Below, piece after piece: positions 20,857 through 33,409 of a stretch of DNA of 64,000 bases. Below the pieces are notes generated by a model. That model was not told the origin of the DNA and did no database searches. It worked only from the letters and a program-made list of their open reading frames with translations. The stretch comes from Magicicada septendecula. Its lineage: Eukaryota; Arthropoda; Insecta; Hemiptera; Cicadidae. The translations under genes were made by a program, and so were the position numbers. The stretch is from positions 1,315,611,046-1,315,675,045 of the forward strand of contig CM068367.1 in assembly GCA_034769895.1 (NCBI GenBank). The letters are read 5' to 3'. Each line of letters opens with the position of its first letter. Position 1 is the first letter of the stretch.

Positions 20857-21762
20857 AAATGTTAATGACCAATAACCACCCAGTGATGATATACTAAATA
20901 AACAAACTATTTGTAAAATATCAGGTGAAGGATATAAATACATAAATAGAAATAAATGACAACGAACTATGTAAATAACATAGTGTAAAAGTAAAAGTGA
21001 TAATAGTTAAATAAACCTCATGTGAAAGGAAAAGTGCAGTGTGGGCATACAGTGTAGAATACAATAAAAAGCAGACTATATTGATATAGCAAAACAATCT
21101 TTAAAAGCATGTTAGATAGTAAGAATACTAAACTAATTGTATCTTTATTAATTTAAGTAAGCAAAGGTAAGAAATACATAAAAATAATATCAAAGTTAAA
21201 ATATTAGAGGGGAAGATGTGAGAAGGAGACACTAGGTTTAGTGAAGGAATTTGTGAATGAGTTATGTTGTTTAGAGTAGTGTGAAAAATTATTATAAGAG
21301 TTTTGTTATTGTAAGAACCATAGTATTAATAAACTTAGAAGATAGGTGAGATAGAAGTAAGAAACCAATAATAATTAGAAGTTTAATTTCAGGTTTGGAC
21401 CTGGTAAGAAAATATTTTAATAATAAAAGGTGTGTTATTAAAAGCACCAATGTTTTTTTTTGTTAATCAGTTTCTATAGAAAATGTTTAATGAATCACTA
21501 AATAAAGTTAATGAATTGTAAAGAATGTTGAATAGGAGTATTGTGAAACCTAGGCTTTAGGCCTAGCATGAAGGAAGGAATTTTGTAAGTTTAAAGAGAA
21601 AACAATAACCAAGGGTCAATTAGAGTATGTAAAATGGTTAAGTACTTAAGTAAGAATATCAGGTATAAAAATGTATAAATAATATTCAGTTTAAAGATAA
21701 TTACAAAATAATATCAATAAGAAAAATGTTATTAACTAATCAAAAGTAACCATGAGGGATAT

Positions 21763-24700
21763 TGTAACGACAAAATGTCTGCCTTCTTTAAAGCCCCGCG
21801 ATGGAAGCCAATCTGTAACGATGAGTTCTAGTCGTCTCTGTAAAATGTGTAGACGTGTATATGGTATTGTCTGTGTTAGTGCGTTCGTCTCGCACTGGGG
21901 TCGTTACATCTATTTTGCGCTAACGATGTCTGTAGCGATGCTGCAATTACCAGTACAACACGGCAGTAACCTTACCTGTTCTTAAATAGGGGTGTGTTAA
22001 TCCCGGGTGGCGCCAAATTGTTTATTAAAACAATTAAACTTATTAATTAGTATCTTAATAGGGTGTTCTCAGCTATGATGGTCGGGGCGTTCAAATAATT
22101 CCCGCTCGTTCAGCCTTCTGAATCGAGTAGGTAGTTGTACGAATTGCAACTTAAGCGCTGGTCGTCAAATCTAGCCTTCGTAAACAAACACAAGTAATAC
22201 AATACACTCCCTATGAAATAATAACAACGGTTACTCCCTGTACTAGTTATTTTAATGTTTGATAAGTAACATTTTCAATTAGACAATTAAATTATATTGG
22301 TTGATTAACAAATTTGCACCGGCTTATTACATGAAACAATTATTCTCAGGATGACGAATCGATTATGGAAATGATGTGTTCACATCAGCATGGCTGCGGA
22401 ACGTTTTAGTTATTATAATTACTTTCGTTCAAAAATCGGGGATTCTTTTGATTACAAGACAAAGAATTCCTATGATTACAATAAAAGTCCTTTACCTTAC
22501 TCTAAGTGTACATAAATAATAAGGTGTGTGGTTACAATCTGTTCTGTAGTGTCGTTAAATGTGTTTCGAAAGTTCGTATCCAAACAATAGGTTATATTTT
22601 ATGTTAACAAATTTTCAGTGTGTTTATTTTTCTTAATTAATCTTTGAAAGAGAATATTCGGATTATAGTGAGAGATCAAATTACTTTTAGTAATATTTAA
22701 GTGATTTTGTTTTTGGAAATAAGGTAATTCAATGCTACTTAACACATCAGATGACTTGATGTTATCATTCATTGGGTCGGAAGAGGATTGGGCTGCAATA
22801 GTTTCTATTTTCATTGATCTTTGGACTTAAGTAGGTCTGGCGTCCTTTTCATATAGGATGTGGTCATATTTTTCTTTTATTTTCCTGGTAATATGGTTCT
22901 TGGCCTTTGGTTAACTGCTCCAATGGTTCGTCTGCTTCTTATTCAATCATGGTTTTGAATTTTGTTCACTGTTTTTACATTTTTTGATGAAAAATTGGTC
23001 TTCCAAAATTCGGCTTCTGTTCTGTTAGAGGACGCTTTATGAGTAACAATATTCAGCGGTAATTTTTGCCACCAACGTTCGTTTCTATGGTTACCAATGA
23101 ATTCTGATTGGCTTAGATTGACATAAATCCATTGTTATCAAAATTTGAATACTTTTCAAAATCCTAGTATATCTTCTGATTGCTGTTATTTCTCTATCTT
23201 CCTTCCTAAGTACTAAATATTGTCACTATAGTATGTATTTCCTTTCATAGATTAATTTGATACCCCACAAGTTTGGGTTGTTTTAGGTTTTATGTTTTTA
23301 CAATTATTTTAATACTTGTTAATTACATTTCTTTTTGAATTCAAATACTTATTATAATATTTTGTCTTAAAAATGATTTACAATTTATCCTTGTTGAGTC
23401 ATTCGCCTCGGATTTGCTAATTTCTTTGTTAATTTGTTATAATTTGTAGTTGTTTGTTTTTAACAGTTAGACATTTTTATATGCCTAATCAGCTATTATG
23501 GTATTTGACTTATTTCATTTAAATTACATCTCATTTTAGCCTAATGGGCTTTATTTTGTTATTATAATTGGTTGTGTTATTTATTGTTGTGTTTTGGGTC
23601 TGTTTATGTGTTATTATTTTGTCACTATTGTTTTATACATAATTGTTTACTATCTGGTTTCCTTGTTTTCTAAGTCATACATTTCTTAACTTTTTTACTT
23701 ATTTAATTCGCCAATAATAACAATGTGGCTATTATTTACTATTTTTTTTTCACATTAAATACCGCATCTAGGCCTATGGTCTGTATAATTCTTCCAGCCA
23801 TATCCTATTCAAAACTTGCTTAAATAATTATTTAACTATTATTTACTAATATTTGTTTACAGTTCATCTTATTTTATATCATTTTTTGTGTGATAAACAA
23901 CGTCACTTTTTATGAACTTACTTTAATAATGGTCCCTTATAACATGAGTGTTTATAGATTGGTTTTAACTCCTTAATTTTTAAACAATCTTTGCTTCCCT
24001 CCATGTTAACACTATCCGTTTTCTCTTTCAGGGTATTCTCCCTTTTAATTATAACTGCATTCAGTTGAATTTAACAATAATATTCCTTCTTAACTAAATA
24101 CTGTCTTCATCACTTTTCAGCGTTCATTATACCTTAATTAACTGTTTATACTTACTACTATTCTTAATTACTAATATTCTTCACTTTTAATCATTTAGTG
24201 TTTCCTTTGGATGTATTAAGTGTTTATGCTTTTATCATTCACTATTTTTCACTATACTAACATTCTTTATTTTACACTATTCTCATTTAATCATCACCTT
24301 CACTTTTAAATTATTTATAGTTTATTATAATTTATTTGGTGTTCTTTATCACTATACTTTGGGGGTTTTACACTTTCATTTTGCACTTCACAAATGTTTT
24401 GTTTTTTAAGTGTTTCTAAATGGGTAATCCCTCTAATTACTATTTCACTACTGTACTATCTCTTTCATTACAAATCTCATTAATAATATTAACAATTTTA
24501 TGTCTTTATATTTTATCATTACATCTAACTCTAATTTGTGGGTTAGTTTGTTTTTTTATATTTAACATTGTTTAATTGGGTTTCTTTCAATTGTCATTTA
24601 CTTTTTATCCATTAACTGATAATAATATTTACTTTTTTACATAGGTTAATTATTGGTCTCTTTTCCAATAGTGTATCATTTCTCCTGCTCATATTCTTTA

Positions 24701-25204
24701 TTACTTGATTGTGTCTTATCATTTGTTTTCATTTTTATTTATTTCCCTTTATCTTGGGTTTGTTTCTTTTTCATTTCCCTCCTTCTTCATTTTCATTGTA
24801 TTTGGTCAATACCTTGGTTTTCCACCTTCTCTTTTGGGTTCATTTTATTATGTTGCATTGAGTCATTCAATTCCTTTAATTTGTTTCATTTTTGTTTGGT
24901 TTTGGTTTTTTCCCTTCTTCATTTGGTTTGGGTCAATCCCTTTCTTATTTGGTTTTATTCTCATTTGCTTTTTGTGGTTCCCTTCTTCTTTTGTTTCCTT
25001 TTGTTTCCTTTTGTTGGGTCAATCACTTGGGTTAGATCATGTCGTCGTTTGTCGTGTCATTGTCCTTTTATTTTCTTTATATTAAACATTTTATTTTATA
25101 TGAAGTATTTATATTAAACATTTTATTTTATATGAAGTATTATTTTATATTCACAATCATTTTTTTCATCCCTGGTATTGGGGTGGCTTATTTATGTTGT
25201 AACA
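21763..25204 (-). repeat. 3' LTR (3442 bp) of the Ty3-like element
   Basis: Unusually long LTR, very pyrimidine/T-rich on the plus strand. It contains PBS-like segments inside: TTTGGCGCCACCCGGGA (minus strand, 22018-22001) and TTGGCTTCCATCGCGGGGCT near its end (minus strand, about 21812-21793). The last part is a near-duplicate of the LTR-end/PBS junction. It includes about 1.8 kb that the 5' LTR lacks. The open frames inside it are low-complexity hydrophobic translations of T-rich DNA. Confidence 0.85.
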
Positions 25205-25208
25205 TAAT

Positions 25209-25218
25209 GCCTCTCCTT
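25209..25218 (-). other. Polypurine tract of the Ty3-like element
   Basis: Minus strand GAAGGAGAGG followed by CATTA and the LTR start TGTTACAAC. It resembles the tract at 4501-4515. Confidence 0.7.
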
Positions 25219-26330
25219 CAAAATTGATCATTTTGATAAAACACTAGCATAGATTTTTATGAAATTATCAGTTATATATTATTTTTTCCTTTTCTTTCTT
25301 GTTTGTTTCTTCTTTCTTATTTCTCTTCTTACTTGATTAATTCCATTTTATTTGGATCTGTTTTTATTTATTTCCATTAGTGTGTTCTCCCTTTTATATA
25401 ATTTTTTCCCTAACTTTTTAGTAGCTGGTTTCTTCCATTACTACTCATTTTTTTCTGAGACCAGAGGAACATCATCTCTGCTGTTTATTTTGATTGCTGG
25501 ACTTGTTCAACAGTCAATCTTAAATACCTTTTTTGTCAACTTGTGACTTAAATTAATAATAATAATATATTTTGGGATTGTCCACCTTGTGGTTTGTTTT
25601 TAGATCACTTTGGCCTTTTACTCATTCTTCCTTCCGCTGTACCTTTGCTATACACTGTTATCTACTCATACAGTTGATTGTTTTTTATTTATTTAGTTGT
25701 TAATTTCATCATTTCTAACTTTTCATTAGTTTGTTTTTCTATTCTTCTTGTGATCATTTTAATTATCTTAGACATCTTTCTTCTTTTTCTTGGTTGTTTA
25801 CCAATATTCTGCTTTAGCCATTTTTTGTATATTTGTTTTATACATAACTTCTCTTTTTTCCTGGTACCAGTTCAGATTTTTTTTTCTCTCTTTGAATACA
25901 TTGAATTCATTATAATTTCAGGTATTTATCTTAGCAGTTTTGCTTGATTTTATTTTTGTTTATTTTATTTTGTTTTAACCATTATTTTAAATAATTTTTT
26001 GTAAGTTAGTTTTTCTTACTTTATAGGAACTTTTGAAACTTATTCCTTTCTTGGTACTTTTTGTTTAAATATTATCGTAAGTTTGTAGTTCTTACTTTTT
26101 TATAGGAATTTTTGTAACTTATTCCTTTATTTTTTATTTTATACTTCATATGTCAACTTTATTTGATTGTAAGTTGATCTTACTTTGTAGGAAATTTTGT
26201 AACTTATTCCCTTATTAGAATTTTTTTTTTTTTTAGGCCTCATAAGTCATTGAAATATGGTTGTAAGTTGTGCTCACATAATTTTTGAATTTTGGTATTT
26301 GTTTATTTACTTATATTGGTTTATTTTTCT
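25219..26330 (-). other. Internal region between integrase and polypurine tract, no gene seen
   Basis: T-rich on the plus strand with a repeated motif like AACTTATTCC. No env-like frame is supported. Confidence 0.4.
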
Positions 26331-28001
26331 TCATAGAACTTTTTTATAGAAGCTTGATTGTAAACTCCTTTTTATCTTTTTGGTGGTTATATTACTGATT
26401 TCATAAGTATTGTTTCCATTGTCTTTGGTGATGACATAAGGTCCTATGTATAATAATAGCAGTTTTTTGGCTATCCCTTCAAGCGTACTGGGTAGTTCAT
26501 GGTTTTTTATTAATACTCTTTCTCCTTCGTTATATTTTATTATTTTAGTTTGGTTTTGTAAATACCCAACTCTTTGCTTCTCAATTTTCTCCATAATACG
26601 ATTATAACATTTGTTTTCATCATATGGGTTGACTGGGAAGTCTATCAATTCTTGTATCTCTCTATGGGGTTTACTTCCAAACATCATTAAATATGGGGTG
26701 TTCTCAATAAACTGGTGGTAACCAATATTTAAAAATACTTCAGTTGAAGCTAAATATTTCTGCCATTGCTTTTGGTTATCATAACAATAAGTTCTTAGTA
26801 TACGTCCCACCTCTCTTAACACTCTTTCTGCGGGATTACTACTAGGGTGGTGTTTGGATGTTTTATAGGTTTTTATGTTCTCTTTTAATAATTCATCTCG
26901 CCACTTCTTTCCTTTGAACTGTGTCCCGTGGTCTGTTATTATCATGTATGGTTTTCTAACTTCTGTGATGTATTTAGTTTTTATTATGTCTAAAATTTTC
27001 TTCGTAGTAGCTCGGTTAATTGCTTATAATTTTGTATACTTTGTGTAATGGTCTAATATTATTACTATAAACTTGTATTCATGTCTCCCTCCGCTACGTG
27101 GGAATGGTCCACATATGTCGAGAAATACTTTTTCTAACTTGGTGTTTGAAGTGATGGGTATCATTGTTCCCTCTTTTTTCTCGTTGTTTGTTTTGACCAT
27201 TTGACATATTGTGCATGTTTTAATATTCTGGTTTACTTTTCTTGTTATATTTTTGATAAAGATTTCCTCCTCCAATGCTTTTACAATTTTTAATGTTCCC
27301 ATATGTCCGTATCGAACATGATAATCCTTAATTATCTTGGTTTCTAATGATTTTGGAACTACTAGTTTCCACGTTCTTTGATTCTTTTTTGTTCTAATAA
27401 AGAGTATATCTTGGTGGATACAATAATATTTATTTATAAATTCTTCATCTTCTAATAGTCTTTTTCTTATGTTTAGTAGTTTTGAATCTTGTTTCTGCTG
27501 TACCACTATTTCGCTTAGAATATCTTCCAGGTCATTCCTATCTTTTATTATATAAAACACTTTGGCGATCTTCTCCTTTTCTACTTCAAATGTTTGGTTT
27601 TCTACATTTATTCTGAATAAAACATCTGCTGCAACATTCTTACGGCCTAGAATGTACTCCCACGTTATATGGTACTCTTGTAGAGCGAGTATCCAACGTG
27701 TAAGCCTCCCATGACTTAATTTACACTGTTTTAAGAATGAAATGGACTTATGGTCGCTTCGGATGGTGATTGGATATCCCAGGATGTACATTCTAAACTT
27801 TCCACATGTGAATACTATGCTTAGTAGTTCTTTTTCAGTAACGTTGTAGTTACGTTCGCAACTGTTCAGTATTCTGCTGGCAAAGCTGGTAACCAGGTGG
27901 TGTCCATCCTTATCCTCTTGATACAATTCGGCGCCTAGGCTGACATCACTGGCGTCACAATTTAGGTAAAAGGGTTGTTCAAAATTGGGGTGGTGTAGCA
28001 T
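26331..28001 (-). pseudogene. pol: RNase H and integrase part of pol, one internal stop
   Basis: RNase H: FYLNCDASDVSLGAELYQ, NYNVTEKELLSIVF and TIRSDHKSISFL, with the D, E and D catalytic positions present. Integrase zinc domain: H-x3-H (HVRYGHMG) and CTICQ. Catalytic core: FLDICGPFP, then after an in-frame TAA near 27025 the chain resumes, with TDHGTQFKG (second Asp) and NPAERVLRE (Glu). C-terminal part: GPYVITKDNGNNTYEI. The stop falls between the first and second catalytic Asp; apart from that the domain set is complete. Confidence 0.85.
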
Positions 28002-28154
28002 TACTGTTTCTAGAAATTTTAGTTTGATAAATTTTAATACTTCCTCCTGCTCAGTTCCCCAAGTCCATTTTTCCTTACCTGATAGTTGTTTAGAAAACTT
28101 TGCTGTCAGGTATGAAAAATTTGTTTGAAACTTTCTATAGTAGTTACAAATACC

Positions 28155-29057
28155 TCAGAAGGACTGTAGCTGCTTCTTATTCTTTGGTGTGAGGAATTTC
28201 TGAATGGCTTCCAATTTCTCTCGGGATGGTGATATTCCCTGTTCTGTTAAGTTGAATCCTAAGAATTTGACTTGGTTTGCTATAAACTTTGATTTATCTA
28301 ATTTCAGTGTAATGTTATTTTCAGATAATTTCTTTAATACTTGTTTGACTCGTTCACAGTGCTCATCCCAGTCTGACGATGTTATTAGAAGGTCGTCCAC
28401 GTACACTGTTGTGAACTGCAATGCTTCTTGACCTAAGACTTGGTCCATGCATTTGACGAACACTGCGATGGAATTAATGAGGCCGAAAGGTAACCTCTTA
28501 AACTGGTAATTCCTTCCGTCGAAGATAAATCCCATGTATTTTCTACTGTGTGGGTGAAGCTCCACCTGCCAGTACCCACATACAGTATCCCAGGTATTTA
28601 TGTATTTGGTGCCATGAAATCTTTTAAGTATCTCTTCAATTTCTCCTGGTGACGTTCGGTCATTAATGATCATCTTATTGATCATTCGGGCGTCTAAACA
28701 GATCCTTACCTTACCATTCTTTTTAGGTATGGCGACTATAGGAATCGTGTATGGAGATTGACTGTATTCAATGATGTCCTCCTCCATCATTCTATTGATC
28801 TCTGTCCTAACTTTGTTTTTTAGAGAGTAGGCTATTGGGTAGGATTTCCTGTGGAAGTCTACGGGTTCTCGAAAGTTTATTTTGCATTGGTACCCCTTGA
28901 CCTTTCCTGGAGTATTGGAGAAAACATGCTGGTATGTTTGATAGATAGTTATGAGTTTTTCAGCCTGTTCACCAGTTATCTCTTGTTGAGGTCTCTCTCT
29001 TTGGAACGTTCTGATTTCTTCTATTTTTCTCTTCCACAAATCTCTCTTCCTCTTCAT
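28155..29057 (-). pseudogene. pol: Reverse transcriptase part of pol
   Basis: About 300 codons: SPYTIPIVAIPKKNGKVRIC, DARMINKMI, TWDTVCGYWQVEL (motif A Asp), FKRLPFGLINS, VYVDDLLITS (motif C YVDD, near 28392) and KFIANQVKFLGF. Typical Ty3-like RT. It ends at an in-frame TGA near 28155 (LQSF stop GICNYYRKF), after which the same frame carries on toward RNase H. It lies in a different frame from the protease ORF, which overlaps it at 28969-29057. Whether that shift is programmed or a mutation cannot be told from one copy. Confidence 0.85.
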
Positions 29058-29667
29058 CGTCCATAGTGATTGATGGTTTATTTGTCTGACAATAATAACT
29101 TTTTAATCCATTATTATGATTTAGGGCTAGTGGTGTAGGATTACAGTTGATTATATTGGCCGACCACACTCCCTTCACAGAAGTAAGCACTATTATTCCC
29201 TTCTGCATGTTAATGACTGCTGAGTGTTGTCTCAATGCATCGCATCCCATTAGCATGTTAAATGGTAGTCCATTGGCGACAAGAAAAACAATAAGTATTG
29301 TGTATCTTATTGACTTATTCTGTTTGCCTGTGGCACCAATTATTATAATATTATTTATGGGTGGAGTTGGAATAGGTATTTTGGAGTTAGCTTGTATTCG
29401 CTCCAATTCGGGTTGGTTTATGAGAGATATATTTGATCCAGTATCGATCATAATTATTGTGATGACTCCGTTAATGATAGCTTTTATGTGAACTATTTCA
29501 CTATTCATTTTTGGTAGTTGGTTATCCTCTTCCTCCAGAAGTTCTTCCCTGATATCTTTTAGGTAGTTATTTGATATTATAGTGATCATCCTGTTGTCAC
29601 TTACTGTCGTTGTCCGTTGGTTCAACCCAAGTGATTGGTCATGTGAAGGGTCCTGCTGGTTTCTCAC
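28969..29667 (-). pseudogene. Aspartic protease part of pol
   Basis: Contains MIDTGSNISLI (DTG active site) followed by a flap-like region and IIIIGATGK, then LPFNMLMGCDALRQH, typical of retropepsins. The end of this frame continues into the linker before RT, which is then read in another frame. Upstream frames (29676-29912) are rich in N, Q and R and probably represent the nucleocapsid/linker. Confidence 0.8.
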
Positions 29668-29675
29668 TGACCTTT

Positions 29676-31757
29676 TTAGTTTAAAGGTTGCTGGGAACTA
29701 TTGGCCAGACTATTTGACTGGTCTGCCGTTTCATTGATCGTCGTTTGTTGATTATGTATTTGGTTCCTCGGCGCTTCCATTGTTCTAATTTCTGGGGATT
29801 GTTGGTTATTATAATTGGAATTGTGGTACAGAGAGTTTGTTTGTGTATTGGGACAATATCTTCTATGGTTGTTTTGCCTCCTCCCACTGATAAAATTGAC
29901 TTGGCGCCTCATGTCGCCTCTATTTTGGTTACCCCCGGTTCCCCTGTTGTACTGGTAATTCGGGTCGTACCGGTTGCCATAATAGTTGTGATTATTTGGG
30001 TGGCCATTGGGACTTCGGTTTTGTTCTGCTCCCCTGTAGTTATTATTGGATGTATTGTGGTTTTGCGCATTCCTGTTATTTGGCTGGTTCCCCTGGTCGG
30101 TTGGTTATTTGGATGATAATTAGGTTAATTCCTATGAAACGGTTGGTCACCTTGATAATTGTTCGGATTACGGTTTATGTTGTTCCGGTTATTGTTCTGG
30201 GTATTGTTGTATGGCAAGTTGTAATTCGGTGCATTGTGATTATCATTCCACCGGTTGTATTTCTGATTCACCATTCGATTTCTCTTATATTGATTGTCGT
30301 TTTTGTGGTCTTCTAATAAACTGGCCATTCCCTGTATGGTTTTAATTTGTCCCTGTCTCCTGGCCCTCTGGATAGCGTCCTCATAATGATAGCCTAGCTG
30401 TATGACTAGGGATTCTTCTGGTATCTTTGGTTCGTGGTTTCGAGCTAGGCATACTTTTCCTAAGAAGTACGATGTTAGTGTATGTCCTGCCTGCGGCTCA
30501 TATCTTCCATTACTGATATCATTCCTCACTACATTCTGAGTCGATTCGGACCAGTATTTTTCGCGGAATAAGGCTTTGAATTCCTGTGTACAGCTGATTT
30601 CTGGTCCAGTAGCTGTCCACCAACTGCCATTTGTGTCCTTAAACATCTCGTCGATGAGGCTCCTCACTGTCATCCATCTGGTTTCTCGGTTCTTCTCTAT
30701 GAGTTCCTCCACCCTCTTCAGGAATTCTATTGGGTTTCTTCTGTAACTCTTAAAGTTTATTACCTCTCTATTTTCACTGGTAATAATATGAGTGTTATTG
30801 CAAGGCTTCTCCATCAAAGCGTCTAGTTCCTCCTGCATCTGCCTTTCCCTCTGACTGATTTCTATTATTATCTCTTTATTTTCTTGCGTTTTTTCATCGA
30901 CCTTATTGATAGTGGTATATACTCTTTCGACTCGTTCACTGATGTCAGTTTGGATTTCTTTGTGCCTCTCCTCCAGCTTCTGGAGCACCTCATGTTTATT
31001 TTTTGTGCACTCTTCGGTGGTGATTTTCTGCAGTTCTTGAACTCTGATAATTCCTCCCTCCTCGACGTGATTTATTTTATTGGTCAACTCTTCCCGGACA
31101 TGTATTACAGTTTTGTTTGTCTCGGTTATAGTCTGTTTTATCTCCTCTCTACATTCCACCAACTGTTGCCTCCATTCCTCCTTCGTCTTCTCGCTGTCTT
31201 CCTTCAATTGTCTTTGGAGTGTTTCACTGTTGTTCTCGATCTTGTTGTTTAATATTTCAAGATCTTTCTTTATCTGCCTCTTCAGCTCCTCACTCTTCTT
31301 TTCTAATATTTCTTGGCTTCTCTTCAAAGCTTCATGGTTGCTTTCCATCTTATTATTCTATGTTCTCCTTTAAGAATTGCCTGTCTTCCTTTCTTTGTTC
31401 CCTTGTTTCTTCCTTCATTCCCTCTTGTAATAATTCTAACTTTTTATTCAATTCTTCACTGTTTCTGTCCAGTTTTTCCTTTAAGAATGTCCTGTCTTCC
31501 TTTCTTTGCTCCTGCATTTTGTTATTCCCCTCCATTAGGATTTTTAGCATCACCTGCATGCTCAGGTCCTCTTTCTGAGTTGGTTTACTGGGTTGGTCCC
31601 CAACCATTACATCCACTTCTGGTTCTGGTTGGTCCTCGTGGGGATCCTCTTGGAACAATTCTCCGATCATTTCCTCGATTTCTTCCATCTCTTCTTGATC
31701 TTCACCTTCAGTTCCCTTCCTTGTTTGGTATCTTGTAACCATGGAATGTCTCCTCAT
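29676..31757 (-). pseudogene. gag: Gag of the Ty3-like element, split by frame changes
   Basis: First frame 31757-31353 (134 codons): acidic N-terminus (EEMEEIEEMIGELF) and two copies of an EQRKEDR-x-FLKE motif. Second frame 31348-30125 (407 codons): long predicted coiled coil (repeated LKRQIKKDLEIL, NSETLQRQLKEDSE patterns), then a capsid-like region (INFKSYRRNPIEFLKRVEEL, SWWTATGPEISCTQEFKALF, RLGYHYEDA-like), and an Asn-rich tail. The next frame (29912-29676) is N/Q/R-rich. A +1 shift separates the first two. No CCHC zinc knuckle is visible; nucleic-acid binding may rely on the basic N/R-rich tail (inference). Confidence 0.75.
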
Positions 31758-31782
31758 AATCGCCGCTGGTCTTCTTTTAAAG

Positions 31783-31802
31783 CCTCACCGGTTGGTCGCC
31801 AA
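31783..31802 (-). other. Primer-binding site of the Ty3-like element
   Basis: Minus strand TTGGCGACCAACCGGTGAGG begins two bases after the LTR end CGTTACA. It resembles the Lys-type site TGGCGCCCAACGTGGGGC at 1254 with differences. The adjacent LTR end holds a near copy of this junction. Confidence 0.55.
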
Positions 31803-31804
31803 TC

Positions 31805-33409
31805 TGTAACGACAAAATGTCTGCCTTCTTTAAAGCCCCTCGATGGAAGCCAATCTGTAACGATGAGTTCTAGTCGTCTCTGTAAAATGTGTAGACGTGT
31901 ATATGGTATTGTCTGTGTTAGTGCGTTCATCTCGCACTGGGGTCGTTACATCTATTTTGCGCTAACGATGTCTGTAGCGATGCTGCAATTACCAGTACAA
32001 CATGGCAGTAACCTTATCTGTTCTTAAATAGGGGTGTGTTAATCCCGGGTTGCACCAAAGTGTTTATTAAAACAATTAAACTTATTAATTAGTATCTTAA
32101 TAGGGTGTTCTCAGCTATGACGGTCGGGGCGTTCAATTAATTCCCGCTCGTTCAGCCTTCTGAATCGAGTAGGTAGTTGTACGAATTGCAACTTGAGCGC
32201 TGGTCGTCAAATCTAGCCTTCGTAAACAAACACAAGTAATACAATACACTCCCTATGAAATAATAACAATGGTTACTCCCTGTACTAGTTATTTTAATGT
32301 TTGATAAGTAAAATTTTCAATTAGACAATTAAATTATATTGGTTGATTAACAAATTTGCACTGGCTTATTACATGAAACAATTATTCTCAGGATGACGAA
32401 TCGATTATGGAAACGATGTGTTCACATCAGCATGGCCTCGGAACGTTTTAGTTATTATAATTACTTTCGTTCCAAAATCGGGGCCTCTTTGGTTACAAGA
32501 CAAAGAATTCCTATGATTACAATAAAAGTCCTTTACCTTACTCTAAGTGTACATAAATAATAAGGTGTGTGGTTACAATCTGTTCTGTAGTGTCGTTAAA
32601 TGTGTTTCAAAAGTTCGTATTCAAACAATAGGTTATATTTTATGTTAACAAATTTTCAGTGTGTTTATTTTTCTTAATTAATCTTTGAAAGAGAATATTC
32701 GGATTATAGTGAGAGATCAAATTACTTTTAGTAATATTTAAAGTAATTTTGTTTTTGGAAATAAGGTAATTCAATGGTACTTAACACATCAGATGACTTG
32801 GTGTTATCATTCATTGGGTCGGAAGAGGATTGGGCTGCAATAGTTTCTATTTTCATTGATCTTTGGACTTAAGTAGGTCTGGCGTCCTTTTCATATAGGA
32901 TGTGGTCATATTTTTCTTTTATTTTCCTGGTAATATGGCCTTTGGTTAACTGCTCCAATGGTTCGTCTGCTTCTTATTCAATCATGGTTTTGAATTTTGT
33001 TCACTGTTTGTTTCTTTTTCATTTCCCTCCTTCTTCATTTTCATTGTATTTGGTCAATACCTTGGTTTTCCACCTTCTCTTTTGGGTTCATTTTATTATG
33101 TTGCATTGAGTCATTCAATTCCTTTAATTTGTTTCATTTTTGTTTGGTTTTGGTTTTTTCCCATCTTCATTTGGTTTGGGTCAATCCCTTTCTTATTTAG
33201 TTTTATTCTCGTTTGCTTTTTATGGTTCCCTTCTTCTTTTGTTTCCTTTTGTTGGGTCAGTCACTTGGGTTAGGTCATGTCGTCGTTTGTCGTGTCATTG
33301 TCCTTTTATTTTCTTTATATTAACATTTTATGTTATATGAAGTATTATTTTATATTCAGAATCATCTTTTTCATCCCTGGTATTGGGGTGGCTTATTTGT
33401 GTTGTAACA
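31805..33409 (-). repeat. 5' LTR (1605 bp) of the Ty3-like element, internally deleted
   Basis: Colinear with 21763-25204 but missing about 1.8 kb. The junction at about 33005 (GTTCACTGTTT then GTTTCTTTTTC) joins positions equivalent to 22975 and 24765, with TGTTT-like microhomology. It also lacks one copy of a 33 bp tandem repeat. Remaining sequence differs at a few percent of positions by eye. Confidence 0.8.

Larger units (their letters stand above)
21763..33409 (-). mobile_element. Ty3-like LTR retrotransposon on the minus strand (11.6 kb), complete structure
   Basis: Two LTRs in the same orientation (21763-25204 and 31805-33409), TG...CA ends (TGTTACAAC...CGTTACA on the minus strand), and ATAT at both flanks (21759-21762 and 33410-33413). 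The order on the minus strand is LTR, primer site, gag, protease, RT, RNase H, integrase, polypurine tract, LTR. The pol gene order with integrase last is that of the Ty3/gypsy type. Both LTRs and coding regions carry mutations. Confidence 0.9.

Noticed and set aside
24653-25947. Hydrophobic ORFs that look like membrane proteins
   Set aside because: They are low-complexity translations of T-rich LTR and internal DNA, repeated at 32900-33340 in the other LTR.
29745-31738. Plus-strand ORFs of 100-140 aa
   Set aside because: Shadows of the minus-strand gag coding region.
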